A stretch of 64,000 nt of DNA from contig NW_003314372.1 in the NCBI RefSeq assembly GCF_000143415.4, positions 417,460 through 481,459 of the forward strand, read 5' to 3'. A model generated the notes under the pieces. That model worked only from the letters and a program-made list of their open reading frames with translations. It had not been told where the DNA came from and ran no database searches. The stretch is from Selaginella moellendorffii (Eukaryota > Streptophyta > Lycopodiopsida > Selaginellales > Selaginellaceae). Below, piece after piece: positions 58,370 to 64,000 of this stretch (positions are counted from its first letter, which is position 1; the number at the start of each line of letters is the position of its first letter). The position numbers were made by a program, and so were the translations under genes.

Positions 58370-58851
58370 CTTCTTTGGATCGACCTAGAAAGGATTGTGC
58401 GCACGCAACTTTCGTACGATCATCTACGTCTGCTGCTATGAAATAGTTTTCCATATCGTAAACCCAGTCCTCCAAAACTTGATAGTCCCGCATGCCTCTG
58501 AAATTGGGTGGTTTCGGAGGCTTGAACTTTGAAACTCGTGCAACCAGGGGTGGCTGCAGAATTTCATCGTCCTCAGAACTTGAGGAGGAGTCTGGTTGCT
58601 TAGGCTTAGCTGGTTTAGCTGCCTCAGCTTCTTTCTTCCTCTTCTTGTTCTCCTTCTTCAATTTGCGAATCTCCCTTCGCAAATTCTCGATCTCGACTTC
58701 CCGAGCTGTACGCTGCAGCGCCGCAGCGTCTGGCTCTTCCTCTTCTGACTCAGCCTTTGCCTCTTCCACAGCATCTCTAGCAGGAGTTTCCTCTTCTTGA
58801 TTTGCCTGTCTAGAGGTTTCAGCGTCATCAGCACGGTTCCTCTTCACCATC
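58370..58851 (-). pseudogene. Gypsy gag N-terminal part
   Basis: Read from an ATG at 58851: MVKRNRADDAETSR, an acidic stretch, a Lys/Arg-rich coiled coil (EIENLRREIRKLKKENKK), a Ser/Asp/Glu-rich linker and the gag core start (PPNFRGMRDYQVLEDWVYDM). The capsid part is cut after KVACAQSFL. It is open to the break and lies correctly behind the PBS of the LTR at 59042. Longer frames extending upstream to 59051 include untranslated leader and the PBS. Confidence 0.75.
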
Positions 58852-59027
58852 CTGCTATCTACATACAGGCCTCTATCAGTAACTGAACATGCAAACAACG
58901 TTCTTACCGAATGGTGCAATCCAACTAATTCTATACAGGTCGCTTCGAATTTACTAGAAAAGTCTCTGCATCTGCAACTTGAGTCAGAAAATTCGATAAA
59001 AGTTGGATAGAAATTGCTGAGATAATT

Positions 59028-59039
59028 CCTCTGATACCA
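59028..59039 (-). other. Primer-binding site (initiator tRNA-Met type)
   Basis: On the minus strand it reads TGGTATCAGAGG, two bases after the LTR end, so it defines the LTR border at 59042. Confidence 0.8.
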
Positions 59040-59041
59040 AA

Positions 59042-59977
59042 TGTAGCGCACCTGAATTTGGAGCCAAACTCCAAGCCCGTTGCGCTACGAACGAGGGTCC
59101 GGTACAATCCACGAGCACCAGCTCCCTGTATCCAGCACCTGCATGCAAAATGGTGTCAGACAGAGTCTGGCACAATTTTGGCATACCGGTGGCCTAACGC
59201 GAGGATTAGGGTACTCCACCGACTATAGCAGCGTGGAGCTTGGGCTTAGACCCAAGCCAGACATAGAACAAGGAGCGACACAGCCCAGTGGGAGCCAAAC
59301 TAATGTCTCAGGTGGTCGAACATGCATTCCAACCACTATCCCTACTATACATTTGGAACCCCCCACAGCCCCCCCCCCCCCCCCCCCCCCCCCCTTGAGG
59401 GACACATGCTTTGGGCTTTCACCCCAAGCCTCCCTTAGTACCAGGAGTTAGTCTCTAGGATAAGGTCGAAACTTACCAAATATGGAATGTCTTTAGATTG
59501 AGAATTTGGACACGGGACGAACACCATTGTGTTTAGGCCAATTTTTACATTCTGTAGATATGCCAAATGAGCGAATCTAGACACTTTCCATAAATAACAT
59601 ATGGGACCGAAATGAGACCAACACTAAGGGCATGATAGCGAGGGTGTTTGGTAAACATGGTAAGCTATCATCTAGCGATATTAAGAGACTAGTCTCAACA
59701 TGCGAGGGTTCTTGTCACTAGCAAGTGCAAGACAAAACAAGACGGGAACTCCTTACTGAGCTAAGTATGCTTAGTTAATAGCACGTAGGAATTCCGTCCT
59801 TATGCTCGTCCGGTCTAAGTACACTTGAAATGCCCAGTTAACTCCACTAGCACAAGAAGGGCTACTAAAGGGATCCAACTGTACCGACCTCCTGCCGTCA
59901 TGGCAGTAAAGAAAGAGTGTCCGTAAGGACTAGCTGACAAGTATCTTTCGATACCCGAAGTCACATTCACGACAACA
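59042..59977 (-). repeat. Gypsy 5' LTR (936 bp)
   Basis: On the plus strand it runs TGTAGCGCACC...CACGACAACA, so it has TG...CA ends. The minus-strand U3 includes GTGAAAGCCCAAAGC (59422-59408), a G-tract (plus-strand poly-C at about 59365-59394) and the TATAGTA element (59349-59343). A fragment of the same family is at 9046-9710. The 3' LTR is not in this window. Confidence 0.8.
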
Positions 59978-60135
59978 AGGGCGAAGATGTGGTCATGGCT
60001 GTGATGTTCATTGCTAGGCATGTGATGAAATTGGTCAGACTTATTGGCATTGTCGGCATTTTTCAGGTTGGCAGCCTCCATTTCCTGGGTGGAGACCTTG
60101 GCATCAATAATGTCTTGTTGGTGTTGCTATAGTGG
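59978..60135 (-). pseudogene. Possible gag-like fragment
   Basis: A minus-strand frame reads STQEMEAANLKNADNANKS and then a His-rich tail. It is open across the LTR border only by chance. It may be the end of a retroelement gag, but nothing confirms this. Confidence 0.25.
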
Positions 60136-60139
60136 ATAA

Positions 60140-62945
60140 TCTGGGCACTAAGATACATTTGGAAAATGAGGAATCATGCAAGTAATAGAGGGACTATGGG
60201 TGAATAAGTTAGTGACCCCTCAATCTATTTTTTGGGAGTATTATCAAGGGGTTCACTCGGCATCAGTTCATCTAATATTTACTTGCCAAACTCATTCTTA
60301 AAACAAAAGATTTCTTATTATTCTCTCTGTGATTGTTGATACAAGTTCAAGTTTATCTTCTATTGCTCAATCTATTGCCATACGTTGCCATCTACACTTG
60401 TGTCGTGAGGAGGAATTAGTTTTCATTCTTTAAGGCAACAATTGTACACATGCATGTGCACGGGATAAGGCAAACATAGTTGTGTATGTGGGTGATCTTG
60501 AGCTTGGGTTGCAATCATTGCAAGTGGTGCTAAGTCAAACTTTTGACTTTATCCTTGGTATGGATTGAATGTAATGCAATTATGCTAAGCCTGACTTTAA
60601 TGCTTCTTCCCCTTGTCTTATATTTATATTTCATCCATTCCTCTCACTTCTATACTTCTTTGTCCTTATGTTTCTATTTTTGCTTCTATTATTTTTGTCG
60701 CTCTACTACTTCCTCTTATATTTCTATCTTTTTCCACTCTTCCCTTTTCCAATCCCTCTGACAGCCTTTGTGTTGCAATGGTTGACTAGCTCATGAAGGA
60801 GTATGCCGATCTCTTTGAATTTGACCTATCATTTAGGGTTAAAATTGCCACACGTCATCCAATTCCAACTAGGGATGCTTGTCCAATCAAGGTTCTTATT
60901 TGTCATAAGTCACCTAAAGAGATTAAAATTTTACATGCAAACATCAAGGAAATGTTGGAAAAGGGTGTTATTCAAAAGTCACGGAGTCTTTGGGCATGTG
61001 AACCTCATCTTGTGATTAAGCTTAATGGGAATATTCATTTTTACATTGACTATTATCTATTAAATGAAATGATAATCCCGAATATGTATCCTCTTCCTCA
61101 TACTACTGATTTCTTGGATTGTCTGAGGAGAAGTGTTAGTTCACCAAGCTAGATTTTTCTTCTAAGTACTAGTAAGTATTAGTGACTGAAGAAGATATTC
61201 TTAAGACTATTTTTGTATACTGTTTGGTTTGTATGAGTTCTTAGTGATGCCATTTGGTTAGAATAATGCTCTAACAACTTTTTAGTAGATGATGGATGAG
61301 GTTCTTTGCAATGACTACTGACTTCATTAATGATATTTTAATCCACTCAGAGGGGATGTGGGAGGAATACGTCTATGATGTTTGTAAAGTATTGGATCGG
61401 CTACAGGACGTTAGTTTAAAACTGAAGCGGTTGAAGTGCATATTTGGGTTCAAGAACACGACTTATCTTGGGTATTGTATTTCTCGTGAGGGTTTATAAA
61501 GTGACCTTAACAAACTTGTGGATGTTCTAAAGTTCCCTCCTCTGAAGTGTGTGAATGATATGCAGCACTTCATGGGCAAGGTGTAGTATCTTGGTTGTCT
61601 TGTGGATATCTTTCTGATTGCACTGCACTGTTGTGAGCATTTCTGAAGTCATTAACATTATTTTTCATCTAGTCTCTGGATTGTGAGTGGGTGTTCGTGG
61701 ATCTCAAAGAGGTATTGATGAGTCCTTTGGTTTTGGCATATCCTAACTAAACTCAACCTTTCATTTTGTGCATGAATGATTTTGATATTGGTGTTGAAGG
61801 TGTGTTAATGCAAGAAAGTCTGAGTGTGCTTAGTCAACACCATCCCATTTATATATAAGCCGTATATTATAACTAGTGAAGGTGAAGTACTCCACAACAG
61901 AGGAGTGTTTAGCAGTAGTCTGGGGTTTTGAGAAACTTTATGCATATCTACATGGTTCTCAGACGTTACTAAAAGGTGATTATATTGTTGTTATTTCATT
62001 ATTGAAGTGGAAGAACCTAGTTGGTCGTATTGCTCAATAGCCTTTAGAGCTTCAGATATATAATTTTGATGTTATTCATCGTCTGGGGAGTTATATAGCT
62101 GATGCTAATACCCTTTCTTGAGCTCTTCTTCCTTTTTCTCTATCTTCTCATGTTTTTTATAAGCCTATTATTTCAGCATCTATGGATTTTTTAGACAAGG
62201 ATTCTATGCTATCGGCAGATGCTATACTTGACATTCAGTGTCCATAAGGTGTAAAGTAAGATCTACCTTCTCTTGATGAGGTTCGCGATGCTTAAAAGAT
62301 TGAGCTATGGATTTGAAAGCTTCGAGATGGGTTTGAGAATCTTGCATCACTTGCTAATGACTTACCATTCCGGCATGTACATTCTTAATATCACCTTGAA
62401 GATGGCCTTCTTTATTTTATAGGGACAGATCCTAAAAATCATTTATGGCTGGTGGTGCCTTTAATCTTTATTCCACAGTTTTTCCATTCCTATTATGATT
62501 CTCCTATTTTAGGTGGGCATATAGGACATCGTCATGTGACCAAGATTATCTAGTATATATGTAACTACGTTTGGTGCCAAGTTCATAATACTCCCCCTCG
62601 TGTTGTGGAAGGATGGTTGGAGTCAATTGTACTTTCCCATCTATTTGAGTTGGTGGTATTTAATTTTCTAGGACCTTCTCCACGATTGATTGTTGGCAAT
62701 AAGTATGTTATTATTGCTTTTGATTATTTGACTCACTAGGTAGAAGTTGGTGCTCTTACTAGTAGTTCTGCAATTGCTATTGGATACCTCTTCCTCAATT
62801 GAGTGGTGTTCTAGCATTTTTTTCTGGAGCAGATTCTTTTGGATAATGTTTTGATATCTCGATTGAGGATATGCCACACTTTCATGAGTGTTTATCATCC
62901 ACAATCAGACGGTTTTGTGGAATGACTCATTCAAACATTCAAAGG
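60140..62945 (+). mobile_element. Highly decayed Ty3/gypsy pol
   Basis: Plus-strand remnants in order: protease (VDTSSSLSS, then FDFILGMD, 60330-60570), RT (60793-61152 with PHLVIKLNGNIHFYIDYYLLN; 61296-61499 with DILIHSE...LKRLKCIFGF), RNase H (61740-62120) and integrase to YHPQSDGFVE near 62925. Each domain carries several stops and frameshifts. The wording differs from the other gypsy copies, so this is a separate, older lineage. No LTR is recognised beside it. Confidence 0.75.
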
Positions 62946-63540
62946 GATGATCGCAATTAAAACATTCCATTTATGCCCCAGGCAGTAAGAAACAATGCCA
63001 AAAGGCTAAGCCTTGCCTCAAAAGCTCCATAATTGCTGTAACAAAGTCCTTGTCCTTGGTGATGACCCTAACATCCTCAGCCATATACATCCAGGGCCTT
63101 CACTCTGAGATAGTACATCCTTAAGCTGGATGGCATAAAGCACTTTACACACAGTTGCAGCCACAATCAATAAGCTGCTTTACAAATGCATTACTTCATA
63201 TGGACCAGAATGTGCTTGGCACACATATCGGCAGTAAAGTGTTCTACCACTCACTTGATGGAAAGATAATTCAAACAAAGACTTAATCTCCTATCTTTTA
63301 CACACCACTAGAATCTCATCAAGTTCTGTGCCAGACCAATTGCCTCTAAATCAGGTTTTCCATGGTAGAGACAGGTGGTTTTGAAACAAATTTCTCACAC
63401 GTCCCACACATCTTTGATCAAATGCAATCCAACCTTGAACCTAAAAGTGTCAAAGACCATGGGAAAAGCCACTAAAGCCTCTGCATATAGAGTATTTAAG
63501 GAGTTCTTCACATTGGATAGCCACACCCTTTGACACCAGC
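62946..63540 (-). pseudogene. Degraded gypsy gag-like segment
   Basis: A minus reading around 63540-63440 (WLSNVKNSLNTLYAEALVAFPMVFDT) resembles the WLANVKNFLAARG...ALMAIPMVLHD part of the gag at 8.2-8.7 kb. The remainder is broken by stops. It is probably an old copy of the same gag type. Confidence 0.45.
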
Positions 63541-64000
63541 ATCAACATTAGCTCTTAGATCCCAATGTGGCAAAATTATAGCTGAAGCAGAGGTTGGTGT
63601 AGCCGTTGGAGGTAGTGTCAAGAAGGTGGAGGGCCAAGACTCAGGCTTATAGGCCTCGGAGATAGAAATCAAGAGGACGTTTGTCAAACCCGAGGGCAGC
63701 AAGTGGTTTGACTTGGAACTGGAGGCTTTAACACTTCGAAGCAACGCCCACCACTCCGGTTTCACCGCATCACAGCACCACATTGAGCAAAGCCACTGCC
63801 AGATGAAGAATCCAGGAGGCTATGGCAGCACACAAGTTCCTGACCAGCCCCAGCAACAAACGCAAGTACTCCAGGCAGAGAAGCGAGGGATGATTGAAAT
63901 GGTGTCCAAGACCATTGCAGAGTTGGGAGGATCACAGCTCCGACTCCAGTGCAATCCGAAACTCAAAGCACTCTCGCAGCGCTGGAAGGAAAACAAGGCA
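63541..64000. other. Unassigned end region
   Basis: Open frames exist on both strands (minus 63783-63508; a plus frame with Gln-rich PQQQTQVLQ around 63840). None shows a motif I recognise, and the region runs off the window. Confidence 0.3.

Noticed and set aside
63508-64000. Host gene at the right edge
   Set aside because: Frames on both strands, no recognisable domain and nearby gag-like debris; not enough evidence to call a gene.

Overview
The window looks like nuclear DNA of a land plant, most probably a lycophyte such as Selaginella (inference). The reasons are spliceosomal genes with very short introns (mostly 41-75 nt), a plant LRR receptor-like kinase pair, TTTAGGG-type telo-box DNA, and an intact relative of the basal-body protein PIBF1/CEP90, which fits a plant with flagellate sperm. 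About four fifths of the window is retrotransposon DNA. A run of exactly 100 N (49488-49587) is an assembly gap.

Layout. 1-9 kb: two decayed Ty3/gypsy fragments (minus strand) flank a minus-strand copy of a large non-coding LTR element, here called the LARD family. 9-27 kb: a nest of LARD LTRs and internal pieces. At its heart a terminal-inverted-repeat DNA transposon (11604-21399, flanked by a 9-bp repeat) sits inside an old LARD LTR. It carries a broken gene for a beta-order N4/N6 DNA-methyltransferase-like protein, and that gene is split by a complete, young LARD element (12467-19746, 5-bp target duplication GCATG). 27-32.8 kb: another LARD 5' LTR plus internal region, with a solo LTR of a second family nested in it. 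32.8-43.8 kb: the gene island, with two tandem LRR pseudokinase receptor genes (33758-36026 and 39298-41456), an unassigned minus-strand gene between them (38134-39082) and a LINE fragment. 43.8-53 kb: a degenerate gypsy element (plus strand) broken by a LARD LTR and the gap, then a truncated minus-strand LARD copy. 53-57.1 kb: a lipase class 3 fragment (minus) and the PIBF1/CEP90 gene (plus). 57.7-64 kb: fragments of at least three gypsy elements and one 936-bp LTR.

How the parts relate. No gypsy copy here has an intact gag-pol, and the LARD family encodes nothing recognisable, so its young copy must have been moved by proteins encoded elsewhere. Three otherwise different LTR families share one promoter-like module (GTGAAAGCCCAAAGC about 55-65 bp before TATAGTA). 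In LARD LTRs and in the second family this module lies next to a tandem array of a GAGTCCGAGATG-type repeat whose length differs even between the two LTRs of one element. The best candidates for something undescribed are the TIR element with the methyltransferase-like gene, the shared LTR module, and the paired tRNA T-arm-like hairpins inside LARD elements.
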